A stretch of DNA of 64,000 nt from positions 4,526,001 through 4,590,000 of the forward strand of contig NZ_CP182947.1 of NCBI RefSeq assembly GCF_048320135.1. The letters are read 5' to 3'. The position numbers and the translations under genes are program-made. The notes below the pieces were generated by a model. The model did no database searches. It saw only the letters and a program-made list of their open reading frames with translations, and was not told the origin of the DNA. Origin of the DNA: Ideonella_A sakaiensis_A. Its GTDB lineage: Bacteria; Pseudomonadota; Gammaproteobacteria; Burkholderiales; Burkholderiaceae_C. Shown here in pieces: positions 17,395 through 25,315 of this stretch. How positions within the stretch are numbered: the first letter of the stretch is position 1; each line of letters opens with the position of its first letter.

Positions 17395-17874
17395 TCAGAC
17401 AGCGTCCTCAGCGCCGTCCTGCGGCGCGAGCAAGGCCATCGAATCATCGATCAGCGCATGCAGCGCGAGCACACGTTCGGCGCCGAGCAGTTCGTTCATC
17501 GTCTGCTGGGCCACACGCCAGCGCTGCTTGGCCTCCGCGCGCTTGGCGCGCCCGGCGTCGGTGATGTGAACGAGGCGGCTGCGGCCATCGGCGCCGGCAC
17601 CGAGTTCGACCCAGCCGGCGGCAATCAGCGGCTTCAGGTTGCGGGTCAGCGTCGATGCGTCCATCGCCATCGATTTCGCCAGATCGACCGGACGCACCGG
17701 GCTGAACTGCTGTACATGCGACAGCAGCGAATATTGCGTCGTCTTCAGGCCGACCTTGGCCATTTCCTCGTCGTAGCGCTGCGACACGCGGCGCAGCAGA
17801 CGGCGCAGCTTGAAATTGGTACAGCCCTGTGCCTTCAACTGCGCGGCAATCGAGGGCGAGGGTTCAATGGCCAT
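17395..17874 (-). CDS. MarR-family transcriptional regulator
   Basis: This gene encodes 159 residues from ATG 17874 (a TTG three bases earlier is less likely). It has a winged-helix DNA-binding domain: the recognition region AMDASTLTRNLKPLIAAGWV at about residues 65-85 and a wing around GADGRSRLVHITDAG, flanked by dimerisation helices at both ends. Family members repress nearby transport or stress genes and release DNA on binding small aromatic ligands or on oxidation. It lies upstream of the ModA-like gene and reductase on the same strand and is divergent from a lipoprotein gene. A palindrome overlaps its promoter region, consistent with autorepression. Confidence 0.85.
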   Translation of the reverse strand: MAIEPSPSIAAQLKAQGCTNFKLRRLLRRVSQRYDEEMAKVGLKTTQYSLLSHVQQFSPVRPVDLAKSMAMDASTLTRNLKPLIAAGWVELGAGADGRSRLVHITDAGRAKRAEAKQRWRVAQQTMNELLGAERVLALHALIDDSMALLAPQDGAEDAV

Positions 17875-17895
17875 CAACCCAGTTTAGCTGCAAAG

Positions 17896-17912
17896 CTTGC
17901 ATATGCATCAAG
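17896..17912. promoter_or_regulatory. Candidate MarR operator
   Basis: CTTG-CATATG-CATCAAG contains a perfect ten-base palindrome, TGCATATGCA (17898-17907), and lies 22 bases upstream of the MarR start in the gap shared with the divergent lipoprotein gene. MarR proteins commonly bind such AT-centred palindromes at their own promoters. Confidence 0.4.
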
Positions 17913-18000
17913 TCAGGGAGCCGTGGCCGGTCCCATCGGAGACGATTTGTTGCTTTTCGGGTGCTGGTCAGCTGTTGCGATCGCGGCTATCGTCGCCGCG

Positions 18001-18585
18001 ATGCAACCCGCCATCTTTCCCATCGCCAGCCGGCCCGCCCGGGCGGGTCATCCTGTCCGGTCGGCGCGTGTCGCACTGTGGCCTGCGCTTGCCGTGCTGC
18101 TGTCAGCATGCGGCACGCTGGCACCACCGAACCCGCCATCGACCACCGCGCCGCCGCCGGCCGTCGATCGGCGGCCACCGCTCGAGCGGCGTGCCGCGTT
18201 GCCGGCGGCGCTGTCGGCCGAGCGGCAATGGCTGCAGTCGTGGTTCGACGGCACGCCGGTATTGATCGTGCAGCGCGGCGACGGTGCGATCGGCATCGAC
18301 GTGCCGATCGACTTCTGTTTCGATCCGGGCCAGAGCAAGGTCAAGCCGGCGCTTGGTGCGGTGCTCGACAAGGTGGCCGAAAGCCTGCGCCGGGTCCGCG
18401 ATGCGCGCCTGCCGGTGGTTGCGGCGCCGCCGGACGCCGACGGGCGGCGCGCACTGGCATTGCAGCGCGCTGACCAGGTGCGCCGCCACCTGCGCTCACG
18501 CGGTGTCGAGGCCGCGCGGCTCGGCCCGGCCAGCGCCGCCGAAATCTCCGCGGTGCAATTGCGCATCGACAGCGGCGACGACTGA
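18001..18585 (+). CDS. Lipoprotein with OmpA-like C-terminal domain
   Basis: This gene encodes 194 residues. A long N-terminal leader ends in a lipobox, LLSAC followed by GTLAPP, so the mature protein should be lipidated and anchored in the outer or inner membrane. A Pro-rich linker follows. The C-terminal 90 residues (IDFCFDPGQSKVKPALGAVLDKVAESL, and then a Leu/Arg-rich helix with RADQVRRHLRSRGV) resemble the peptidoglycan-binding OmpA domain in spacing, though the usual NxxLSxxRAxxV motif is degenerate (LALQRADQV). The start at 18001 gives 35 residues before the lipobox, longer than usual, so a shorter start is possible. It is flanked by a MarR gene (divergent) and an MFS gene (convergent). 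Confidence 0.65.
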   Translation: MQPAIFPIASRPARAGHPVRSARVALWPALAVLLSACGTLAPPNPPSTTAPPPAVDRRPPLERRAALPAALSAERQWLQSWFDGTPVLIVQRGDGAIGIDVPIDFCFDPGQSKVKPALGAVLDKVAESLRRVRDARLPVVAAPPDADGRRALALQRADQVRRHLRSRGVEAARLGPASAAEISAVQLRIDSGDD

Positions 18586-18605
18586 GCAGGCCTGCGGCGG
18601 CCGCT

Positions 18606-19856
18606 TCAAGCCCGGTTTGCCGCCGAACGGAGTAGGCCGAGCAGCACCAGCGCCACCGTCGCGAGGCCTGCGCAGCCGAGCATCAGCAGTCCGAGGTTGG
18701 TTGCATCGTCGTGGTCGACGAGACCGACCGCGAAGCCGCCGAGCGCGCCGGTCAGCTGTTGCATCAGTCCCGCCACCGCGGCCGCCGATCCGGCCAGCGC
18801 CGGCAGCAGGCTGACGGTGCCGACCAGCACCGGCGGCACCAGGATGCCGTGGCCGAGGCCGAGCAGCGTCAGCGGCAGCGCAAACGCCAGCGGCGAATCG
18901 ATGCCGACCATCGCCAGCGCCGTCATCAGCGCGATGCCGGCGATCGTCAGCGCCTGCCCGACGCCCATCAGCAAGCTGTCGCTGCGCCGCTGGATCAGCC
19001 GGCTGGTCAGGAAATTGCCGACGATGTACGACAGCGGCACCACCATGATGTAGTAGCCGATCGACTCCGGGCCGACGCCGAATCCGCCGAGCACCACCGG
19101 CGCGCCGGCGAGAAAGACATAGAAGGTCGCCGTCGTCATCCCGGCGATGACGACATAAAGCAGGAAGGCCGGTTCGTGCGCCAGCCGCGCATACGACGCT
19201 GCCATCGCGGCCAGCCAGCGCCTGTCCTGCTGCGGCGAGCGCTGATGCGCCGGCAGGCCGCGCCATGCGGCAACCAGCAGCAGCGCAGCAAGAACCGCCA
19301 TCAGCAGGAAATTGGCCTGCCAGCCGAAACGCACATGCAGCTGTCCGCCGACGATCGTCGCCAGCGGCGGGCACAAGCCAAGCACCATGCCCATGTAGGC
19401 CATTACGCGGGTGCGCTCCGGGCCGACAAACAGGTCCTGCACCATCGCGCGGCCGACCACCATGCCGGCCGCGCTGCCGGCGCCTTGCACCAGCCGGGCC
19501 AGCGTCAGCGTCGTCAGGTCCGGCGCGGCGGCGGCCAGCAGCGAGCCGATGCCGGCCAGCAGCAGCCCGGCGATCAGGATCTTCTTGCGGCCGAACTGGT
19601 CCGACAGCGGCCCGTAGACCAGTTGCAGCCCGCCGTAGCTGACGACATAGGCGCTGAAGGTCAGTTGCACGTTGGCCTGGCTGGCGCCGAAGATCGCGCC
19701 CCACTGCTGCATCGACGGCAGGCAGATCGTCATCGCCAGCAGGCCGAATGCCAACTGGGCCAGCAGGTTGGCGATCAGCGGACCGCGCGGTATCGCAACG
19801 GCCGGCCCGGCAGCGTGATCCGCCGCCGGGCGCGGCAACGCCGCGTCGTCATCCAT
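18606..19856 (-). CDS. MFS multidrug exporter, Bcr/CflA family
   Basis: This gene encodes 416 residues with twelve predicted membrane helices. The first loop has the drug:H+ antiporter motif GPLSDQFGRKKILI, helix 4 has the ARLVQGAGSAAGMVVGRAM signature (motif B), and the fifth helix region carries a motif C-like GLCPPLATIVGG. This pattern is typical of Bcr/CflA exporters (bicyclomycin, chloramphenicol and similar). The ATG overlaps the end of the upstream isocitrate dehydrogenase gene by eight bases, so the two are translated from one message, an unexpected pairing functionally. Confidence 0.85.
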   Translation of the reverse strand: MDDDAALPRPAADHAAGPAVAIPRGPLIANLLAQLAFGLLAMTICLPSMQQWGAIFGASQANVQLTFSAYVVSYGGLQLVYGPLSDQFGRKKILIAGLLLAGIGSLLAAAAPDLTTLTLARLVQGAGSAAGMVVGRAMVQDLFVGPERTRVMAYMGMVLGLCPPLATIVGGQLHVRFGWQANFLLMAVLAALLLVAAWRGLPAHQRSPQQDRRWLAAMAASYARLAHEPAFLLYVVIAGMTTATFYVFLAGAPVVLGGFGVGPESIGYYIMVVPLSYIVGNFLTSRLIQRRSDSLLMGVGQALTIAGIALMTALAMVGIDSPLAFALPLTLLGLGHGILVPPVLVGTVSLLPALAGSAAAVAGLMQQLTGALGGFAVGLVDHDDATNLGLLMLGCAGLATVALVLLGLLRSAANRA

Positions 19857-20880
19857 TGCGGATGCGTGCGACCAGCGCCTTCGTGAAGGCCTCGGTATTG
19901 GCGTTGCCGCCGAGGTCGCCGGTGCGGACCTTGTCGATGTTGACGGTGCCGTCGATCGCGTTGCGCAGCCGCGCCGCCAGGTCCGGCAATTTCGTGTGTT
20001 CGAGCATCAGCGCGGCTGCCAGCAGCAGCGCGGTCGGGTTGGCGATGCCCTTGCCGGCGATGTCCGGCGCCGAGCCGTGCACCGCCTCGAAGATCGCCGC
20101 ATCGGTGCCGATATTGGCGCCCGGCGCCATGCCCAGGCCGCCGACCAGCCCGGCGACCAGGTCCGACAGGATGTCGCCGAAAAGGTTGGTTGTCACCAGC
20201 ACGTCGAACTGCCAGGGGTTGAGCACCAGCTTCATCGCGCAGGCGTCGATGATCACCGAGTCGATCGCGATCTGGTCCTTGTATTTGCGCGCATGCAGGT
20301 CGTAGGCGGCATCGAGGAACAGCCCGGTCAGCGCCTTCATGATGTTCGCCTTGTGGACGATCGTGACCTTCTTGCGCCCCTGCGCGATCGCATGCTCGAA
20401 CGCGAATTCGAGCAGCCGCAGGCTGCCCATCCGCGTATTGACGCCGGTGGCCATCGCGACCGCGCGTGGGTCGTTGCCGATCGGCACATAGTGCTCGTGG
20501 CCGATATAAAGGCCTTCGAGGTTTTCGCGGACGACGATCAGGTCGATGTCGTCGAAGCGGCCGCCCGGAATGATCGTGCGCGCCGGACGCAGGTTGGCAT
20601 AAAGCTGGAATTCCTCCCGCAACCTGACGTTGGAACTGCGGAAGCCGCCGCCCGACGGCGTCTCGAGCGGGCCTTTCAATGCGAGACGGGTGCGGCGGAT
20701 GCTGTCGAGCGTCGCCGCAGGCAGCGGGTCGCCGACCGCCTGCACGCCGCCGAGTCCGGCGGTCTGGTGATCCCAGTCGTAGGGCGCGCCGAGCGCATCG
20801 AGTGCGGCGAGCGTCGATTCGACGATTTCAGGGCCGATGCCGTCGCCGGCGATGAGGGTGGCGGGAATCCTGGTGGACAT
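19849..20880 (-). CDS. NAD-dependent isocitrate dehydrogenase (isocitrate/isopropylmalate family)
   Basis: This gene encodes 343 residues from ATG 20880; the longer frame to 21021 adds non-family sequence. Substrate residues match isocitrate dehydrogenase: Ser82 and Asn84 in FRSSNVRLR, Arg88, Arg98 (ANLRP), Arg118 and Tyr125 (RENLEGLY), Lys177 (VHKANIMK), and Asp236/Asp240 (FGDILSD). The coenzyme loop reads HGSAPDIAG with Asp274, the NAD-type signature, where NADP enzymes have Lys-Tyr. It should convert isocitrate to 2-oxoglutarate in the TCA cycle. A homo-isocitrate or tartrate dehydrogenase is a less likely alternative. Its stop overlaps the MFS start, and an 81-residue ORF is divergent 124 bases away. 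Confidence 0.86.
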   Translation of the reverse strand: MSTRIPATLIAGDGIGPEIVESTLAALDALGAPYDWDHQTAGLGGVQAVGDPLPAATLDSIRRTRLALKGPLETPSGGGFRSSNVRLREEFQLYANLRPARTIIPGGRFDDIDLIVVRENLEGLYIGHEHYVPIGNDPRAVAMATGVNTRMGSLRLLEFAFEHAIAQGRKKVTIVHKANIMKALTGLFLDAAYDLHARKYKDQIAIDSVIIDACAMKLVLNPWQFDVLVTTNLFGDILSDLVAGLVGGLGMAPGANIGTDAAIFEAVHGSAPDIAGKGIANPTALLLAAALMLEHTKLPDLAARLRNAIDGTVNIDKVRTGDLGGNANTEAFTKALVARIRNG

Positions 20881-21004
20881 GGTCTGCTGGATGCTGGGTG
20901 GGGGCAAAGCATAACGCCGGGCCGCTGGCGCCGCGGGTGCGCGATGCCCCTGCGCGGCGCTGGCCGGGACTTGATCATTCGAGATCCAGGCGCCAGCATT
21001 AACC

Positions 21005-21250
21005 ATGGCCGAATTTTTCAAGACCTCGACGATCTGGGTCGTCGACTTCCGCTACAAGGGCAAGGCGAGGCGCTGGTTCAAGGCCTTCGCGCCGGATGCA
21101 GATGTGAAACGGCTGGTCGGCGAAGAACTCGATCAGCTGTACGGCAGGGATGTGCAGATCGTCGAACTGCGACGCGCCACCGACGAGGAAGAACTGCAAT
21201 ACCTGCGCGACGAACTGCCGGTGCAGTCGTTCTGTCCGACCGGCCGCTGA
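21005..21250 (+). CDS. Conserved-looking small protein of unknown function
   Basis: This gene encodes 81 soluble residues: MAEFFKTSTIWVVDFRYKGKARRWFKAF, then an acidic, helical C-terminal half (RATDEEELQYLRDELPVQSF). No cysteine motif or membrane helix is present. Codon bias fits the surroundings and the composition looks like a folded domain, so I consider it real, but I do not recognise the family. It is divergent from isocitrate dehydrogenase and converges on the DsrE-like gene 24 bases later. No strong ribosome-binding site precedes the ATG. Confidence 0.6.
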   Translation: MAEFFKTSTIWVVDFRYKGKARRWFKAFAPDADVKRLVGEELDQLYGRDVQIVELRRATDEEELQYLRDELPVQSFCPTGR

Positions 21251-21274
21251 ACCGGCCGGGGCGTACCGCGCCGC

Positions 21275-21805
21275 CTACCAGGCGATGTAGGCGTAGCCCT
21301 GCTCCTGCAATTCCATCAATGTCGAGGCGCCGACTTCCTCGACCTCGGCGAAGTCGACCATGTCCTGCCCGGTCCATCGGTAGGTCTTCATCGTATTGCC
21401 GCAGGCGATGAAACGCACCCGGTACGACTTGGCCTGGCTCCTGGCGCGCTCGCGCAGCTGCGCCGAGACCGGCCGTTTCGGCGCCTTTGCCAGCAGATGG
21501 ATGCCCGGGCCGAATGCGACGACCGCGATCGCGACGTTGTCGGCATATTTGCCGATCATCGCGCCGATCGAATTGAGGATGGCTTCGCCATGTTCGTCAC
21601 CGGCCTTGTTCAGCTGGTAGACGAGCTTGTGTTCCGGCGGGTCGCCTGGAAAACGTTCGGCTTTCGGCTTTGCCGCACTGCCTTGCTGCGCGGCCGCCGG
21701 GCCGGCGGCCAGCAGTCCGGCGCCGAATGCCGGCAGGGTTTCGATCAGCCGGCGTCGGGTGGTCTTGCCGGCTGCGGTGGCGGGTGTTGCTGCGAGTCGT
21801 TTCAT
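21275..21805 (-). CDS. Exported DsrE/DsrF-like protein with probable Tat signal
   Basis: This gene encodes 176 residues. The N-terminus has a twin-arginine-like signal, KTTRRRLIETLPAFGAGLLA, ending at an AAA-Q cleavage site (PAAAQ), so export by the Tat system is likely. The mature part has the DsrE-like fold of the YchN/DsrE type: KLVYQLNKAG, an alpha/beta stretch NVAIAVVAFGPGIHLLAK, and FIACGNTMKTYRW with a single conserved-type Cys. DsrE proteins take part in sulfur transfer or respond to sulfur compounds. The start is ATG 21805 rather than the far upstream codon, because the region before it reads as unrelated sequence. It is divergent from the hemerythrin gene. Confidence 0.78.
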   Translation of the reverse strand: MKRLAATPATAAGKTTRRRLIETLPAFGAGLLAAGPAAAQQGSAAKPKAERFPGDPPEHKLVYQLNKAGDEHGEAILNSIGAMIGKYADNVAIAVVAFGPGIHLLAKAPKRPVSAQLRERARSQAKSYRVRFIACGNTMKTYRWTGQDMVDFAEVEEVGASTLMELQEQGYAYIAW

Positions 21806-22031
21806 GGTGCTGCTTTCAAGGTCAATGCGCCGATTGGAACAAGCGCAACGCTTGCGGTCCAGTCCTACGCGATCTCGATTCGATTCCTGACGACGCAGGA
21901 CACGACTCGTTTCAACAATGGCAGCGCACGTGCCGGTTGCGGTCGATGGTGCCCGCTGGTTGCGGTCATGCGATGTGATCCACCGCCGGCATTTGTCGCG
22001 ATTTTCAACCACATAACAATTGGAGCGATCA

Positions 22032-22514
22032 ATGGCAACTGCAACACGGAAATCGGCCAACGGGGCCGGCAGCAAGGCCCAGGACGCAATGGCAATGCTG
22101 CGCGCCGATCACAAGAAGGTCAGCGGCCTGTTCGAGGACTACGAAAAGGCGCGTTCGGCAAACCGCAAGCGCACACTGGTGCAGCAGATCTGCACCGAAC
22201 TGACGGTGCATGCGCAGATCGAGGAGGAAATCTTCTATCCGGCGGTCAAGCAGGCGCTGAAGGACAAGGAGCTGGTTCCGGAAGCGACGGTCGAGCATGA
22301 CACGTTGAAAAACCTGATCGCGCAGGTCGAGGGTGTCGAGCCCGACGGCGAGATGTTCGACGCGAAGATCAAGGTGATGTCCGAATACGTCAAGCACCAT
22401 GTGAAGGAAGAGCAGGGCGAGATGTTCAAGAAGGCCAAGTCGACTCGGCTCGACATGAAGGAACTCGGCGCCCAGATGGCGCAGCGCAAGCAGGAATTGA
22501 TGGCGCAGCGCTGA
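22032..22514 (+). CDS. Hemerythrin HHE-domain protein
   Basis: This gene encodes 160 residues from ATG 22032, preceded by GGAG at the right spacing; a TTG twelve bases upstream is rejected. It is a four-helix bundle with metal ligands in order: His27 (RADHKKV), His60 and Glu64 (VHAQIEEEIFYPA), His89 (EHDTLKNLI), His122/123 and Glu126/Glu127 (KHHVKEEQ). Proteins of this class hold a di-iron centre and bind O2 or NO, or store or sense iron. It is a single-gene unit, with the DsrE-like gene divergent on the left. Confidence 0.88.
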   Translation: MATATRKSANGAGSKAQDAMAMLRADHKKVSGLFEDYEKARSANRKRTLVQQICTELTVHAQIEEEIFYPAVKQALKDKELVPEATVEHDTLKNLIAQVEGVEPDGEMFDAKIKVMSEYVKHHVKEEQGEMFKKAKSTRLDMKELGAQMAQRKQELMAQR

Positions 22515-22699
22515 CCCAACCGACTGGCGGTCGGCGAGCTGGCGCCGACCGCTGGCCGGCATCGTGCACACGTCGCGCCGCCGAGGCGGCGGCGGCCGTG
22601 CCGCCGTTGCCGGAATTCGCTCTGTGTTTCAATTCAGCGGTATCGGACCATAGCGCGCAGGCGCGCGCTGGCCGCGCGAAACACAGATCGGAGTTTTTC

Positions 22700-23833
22700 A
22701 TGCCAGGTTTGCTGCCCACCGTCGATCCCGAAGGTCTGCTCGAATATTCGGTCGTCTATACCGACCGCGCGCTGAACCACATGTCGCAGAATTTCCAGGC
22801 GGTGATGCGTGGCGTCTCCTCTGTGCTGAAAGAGGTTTATGCAGCGCGTTCCGCGGTGGTCGTCCCCGGCAGCGGCACCTTCGGCATGGAAGCGGTGGCG
22901 CGCCAGTTCGGCGCCGGCAAACACTGCATGGTGCTGCGCAATGGCTGGTTCAGCTACCGCTGGACGCAGATTTTCGAGATGGGCGCCATCCCGGCGCAGC
23001 AGACGGTGCTGAAGGCGCGCCGGGTCGAACCGGGCAGCCAGGGTGCATTTGCGCCAGCGCCGGTCGACGAGGTGGTTGCCGCGATCCGCGAGCAGCGGCC
23101 CGATCTCGTTTGTGCGCCACACGTCGAAACCGCGTCGGGAATGATGTTGCCCGACGACTATCTGCGCCGTGTCGCCGATGCAGTGCATGAGGTCGGCGGC
23201 ATGTTCGTGCTCGACTGCATTGCTTCTGGCGCGATCTGGGTCGACATGGAGAAAACCGGCGTCGACGTGCTGATCAGCGCACCCCAAAAGGGCTGGAGCG
23301 GCTCGCCGTGCTGCGCTTTCGTGATGCTGAGCCCGCTGGCGCGCGAACGCATCGAGTCGACGACCAGCAGCAGTTTTGCCGCCGACCTGCGCAAATGGCT
23401 GCAGATCATGGAGACCTACGAAGCGGGCGGCCATGCCTACCACGCGACACTGCCGACCGATGCGCTGACAAAAACCTACGACGCAATGCTGGAGAGCCGT
23501 GGCTACGGTTTTGCCCGTCTGCGCGCCGAGCAGCAACAGCTCGGCGATGCGGTGCGCAAGATGCTCGCCGAACGCGGCTTCCGCAGCGTTGCCGCGCCGG
23601 GCTTCGAGGCGCCGGGTGTCGTCGTCAGCTACACCGACGATCCGGGCATCCAGTCAGGCAAGAAGTTTGCCGCGCTCGGACTGCAGACCGCCGCCGGTGT
23701 GCCGCTGATGTGCGACGAAGGGGAAGACTTCAAGACCTTCCGGATCGGCCTGTTCGGCCTCGACAAGCTGCATGCCGTCGAGCGCAGCGTCGCCAGCCTC
23801 GCCGCGGCCCTGGACAAGATCCAGGCCAGCTGA
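22700..23833 (+). CDS. Class V aminotransferase (alanine/serine-glyoxylate type)
   Basis: This gene encodes 377 residues. The ATG at 22700 is preceded by GGAG. It is a PLP enzyme of fold type I: VPGSGTFGMEA near residue 55, the acidic residue of VLDCIASGAIWVD before the cofactor ring, and Schiff-base Lys197 in SAPQKGWSG. Homology in length and motifs fits the alanine-glyoxylate and serine-glyoxylate aminotransferase group, which moves amino groups to glyoxylate, but the substrate is not decided by the sequence. It is monocistronic, with a strong hairpin four bases after the stop codon. Confidence 0.82.
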   Translation: MPGLLPTVDPEGLLEYSVVYTDRALNHMSQNFQAVMRGVSSVLKEVYAARSAVVVPGSGTFGMEAVARQFGAGKHCMVLRNGWFSYRWTQIFEMGAIPAQQTVLKARRVEPGSQGAFAPAPVDEVVAAIREQRPDLVCAPHVETASGMMLPDDYLRRVADAVHEVGGMFVLDCIASGAIWVDMEKTGVDVLISAPQKGWSGSPCCAFVMLSPLARERIESTTSSSFAADLRKWLQIMETYEAGGHAYHATLPTDALTKTYDAMLESRGYGFARLRAEQQQLGDAVRKMLAERGFRSVAAPGFEAPGVVVSYTDDPGIQSGKKFAALGLQTAAGVPLMCDEGEDFKTFRIGLFGLDKLHAVERSVASLAAALDKIQAS

Positions 23834-23837
23834 CCCG

Positions 23838-23861
23838 TCTGCGCAACGAAATTTGCGCAGA
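23838..23861 (+). terminator. Terminator-like hairpin after the aminotransferase gene
   Basis: TCTGCGCAA-CGAAAT-TTGCGCAGA is a perfect nine-base inverted repeat with a six-base loop just past the stop codon, followed by a short TTT. The U tract is weak, so termination efficiency is uncertain. The rest of the gap to 24050 shows no gene. Confidence 0.5.
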
Positions 23862-24049
23862 TTTACCCGCCGGCAAGACAGGCGGCGGCAGCGCGTCGTA
23901 AGATTCGCCCCCTCAGACAGGCTGGGTCAACATTTTTGCGCCTTGTCCCTGGATTTCCCGTCCTTGCCGCCGCGAGCGTGAGCAGCCCATAGGGTTGGCC
24001 GCGCCGTGGTGTCGGGCAGCATCCGGCGCGACGCGGCATCGGGCATTTC

Positions 24050-25315
24050 ATGAACAAGTCGATGATCGCGGTGGCGCTGGGAGCGGCCGGGCTGGCAGCT
24101 GCCGGCGGCTATTTCTATCTGCAGCAGCAACCCGATTCGTCGGCCAGCCATGTCGCCGGCGCCGCGGCTCCGGCCGCCGCTGGCGCTTCCGCTGCGAACA
24201 AGGGTGGTGGCGCGGCACGCCCGCCGGGCGGCGGTGGCCCGATCAGCGTGACGACGGTGAAGGCGCAGCAGCGTGACCAGCGCATCACGCTCGAGGCCAC
24301 CGGCACTGTCAGCTCGTTGAATGTCGTCGACATCAAGCCGCAGGTCAGCAGCAAGGTCGAGCAGGTCCACGTCAAGGAGGGCCAGTTCGTGCGTCGCGGC
24401 GAGCTGCTGTTCACGCTCGACAACCGCGCCGACGCGGTCAACGTCACGAAAATGCGTGCCCAGCTGGCGCGCGACCAGGCTGCACTGAACGATGCGCAGC
24501 GCCAGCTCGCACGCAGCCGCGACCTGCTCGAGCAGAAATTCGTCTCGCAAAGCGCCGTCGACGCCGCACAGACGCAGGTCGAGACGCAGCAGGCGGTGGT
24601 TGCCGCAAGCAAGGCGGCGGTCGATGCTGCCGTACTCGGGCTTGGCTATCACCGCATCACCGCCCCGAGTGCCGGCCGCGTCGGCGCGGTCAACGTATTC
24701 CCGGGCAGCCTGGTCCAGCCGAGCGGTCCGGCGCTGCTGACGATCACCCAGCTCGATCCGATCGCGGTCAGCTTCAACCTGCCGCAACGCAACCTCGACG
24801 AGACGCTGCAGGGGCTGCGCGAAGGCGGCCTGCCGGTCAGCGCGCAGCTGCCGGACCGTTCCGACGGCACGCCCGGACCTCGGCTCGACGGCAAGCTGCA
24901 GTTCGTCGACAGCGTGGTCGACCAGTCGTCGGGTTCGGTGCGTGTCAAGGCGGTCTTCGACAACCCGCAGCAGCACCTCTGGCCGGGCGGCTATGTGAAG
25001 GTAGCGCTCGCGGTGCGCACGCTGCGTGACGCGATCGTCATTCCGCAGGCGGCGATCGTCACAGGCGTCAAAGGCCGGACGGTTTTTGTCGTCGATGCCG
25101 ACGACAAGGTCCAGCCGCGGCCGGTCGAGATCGTTCATCCGGTCGGTCAGGACGCGGTTGTCAGCGGGCTGCAGGCGGGCGACCGCATCGTTGTCGATGG
25201 CCGGGAGAATGTGCGCGCCGGCAGCAAGGTCGTCGAACGCGGCGGCCAGGGCGGAGCCGGCAAGCCTGGCCGTGCCGGCACGCCGGCATCCGGTGCTGCC
25301 GGGGTGACGCCATGA
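24050..25315 (+). CDS. RND efflux periplasmic adaptor (membrane fusion protein)
   Basis: This gene encodes 421 residues. A single N-terminal hydrophobic segment (MIAVALGAAGLAAAGGYFYL) anchors or exports it; then a flexible Ala/Gly/Pro linker, a lipoyl/beta-barrel domain starting at VTTVKAQQRDQRITLEATGTV, an alpha-hairpin (residues about 130-180, ending EQKFVSQSAVDAAQTQVE), and the return lipoyl half (YHRITAPSAGRVG). A Gly-rich C-terminal tail follows. Length and order match MdtA/MexA-like adaptors. The stop overlaps the ATG of the RND pump gene by four bases (ATGA). No outer-membrane TolC-type gene is adjacent. Confidence 0.9.
   Translation: MNKSMIAVALGAAGLAAAGGYFYLQQQPDSSASHVAGAAAPAAAGASAANKGGGAARPPGGGGPISVTTVKAQQRDQRITLEATGTVSSLNVVDIKPQVSSKVEQVHVKEGQFVRRGELLFTLDNRADAVNVTKMRAQLARDQAALNDAQRQLARSRDLLEQKFVSQSAVDAAQTQVETQQAVVAASKAAVDAAVLGLGYHRITAPSAGRVGAVNVFPGSLVQPSGPALLTITQLDPIAVSFNLPQRNLDETLQGLREGGLPVSAQLPDRSDGTPGPRLDGKLQFVDSVVDQSSGSVRVKAVFDNPQQHLWPGGYVKVALAVRTLRDAIVIPQAAIVTGVKGRTVFVVDADDKVQPRPVEIVHPVGQDAVVSGLQAGDRIVVDGRENVRAGSKVVERGGQGGAGKPGRAGTPASGAAGVTP

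Noticed and set aside
23838..23861. Hairpin as an operator for the RND pump
   Set aside because: It lies four bases after the aminotransferase stop and about 190 bases before the adaptor gene, which fits a terminator better than an operator.
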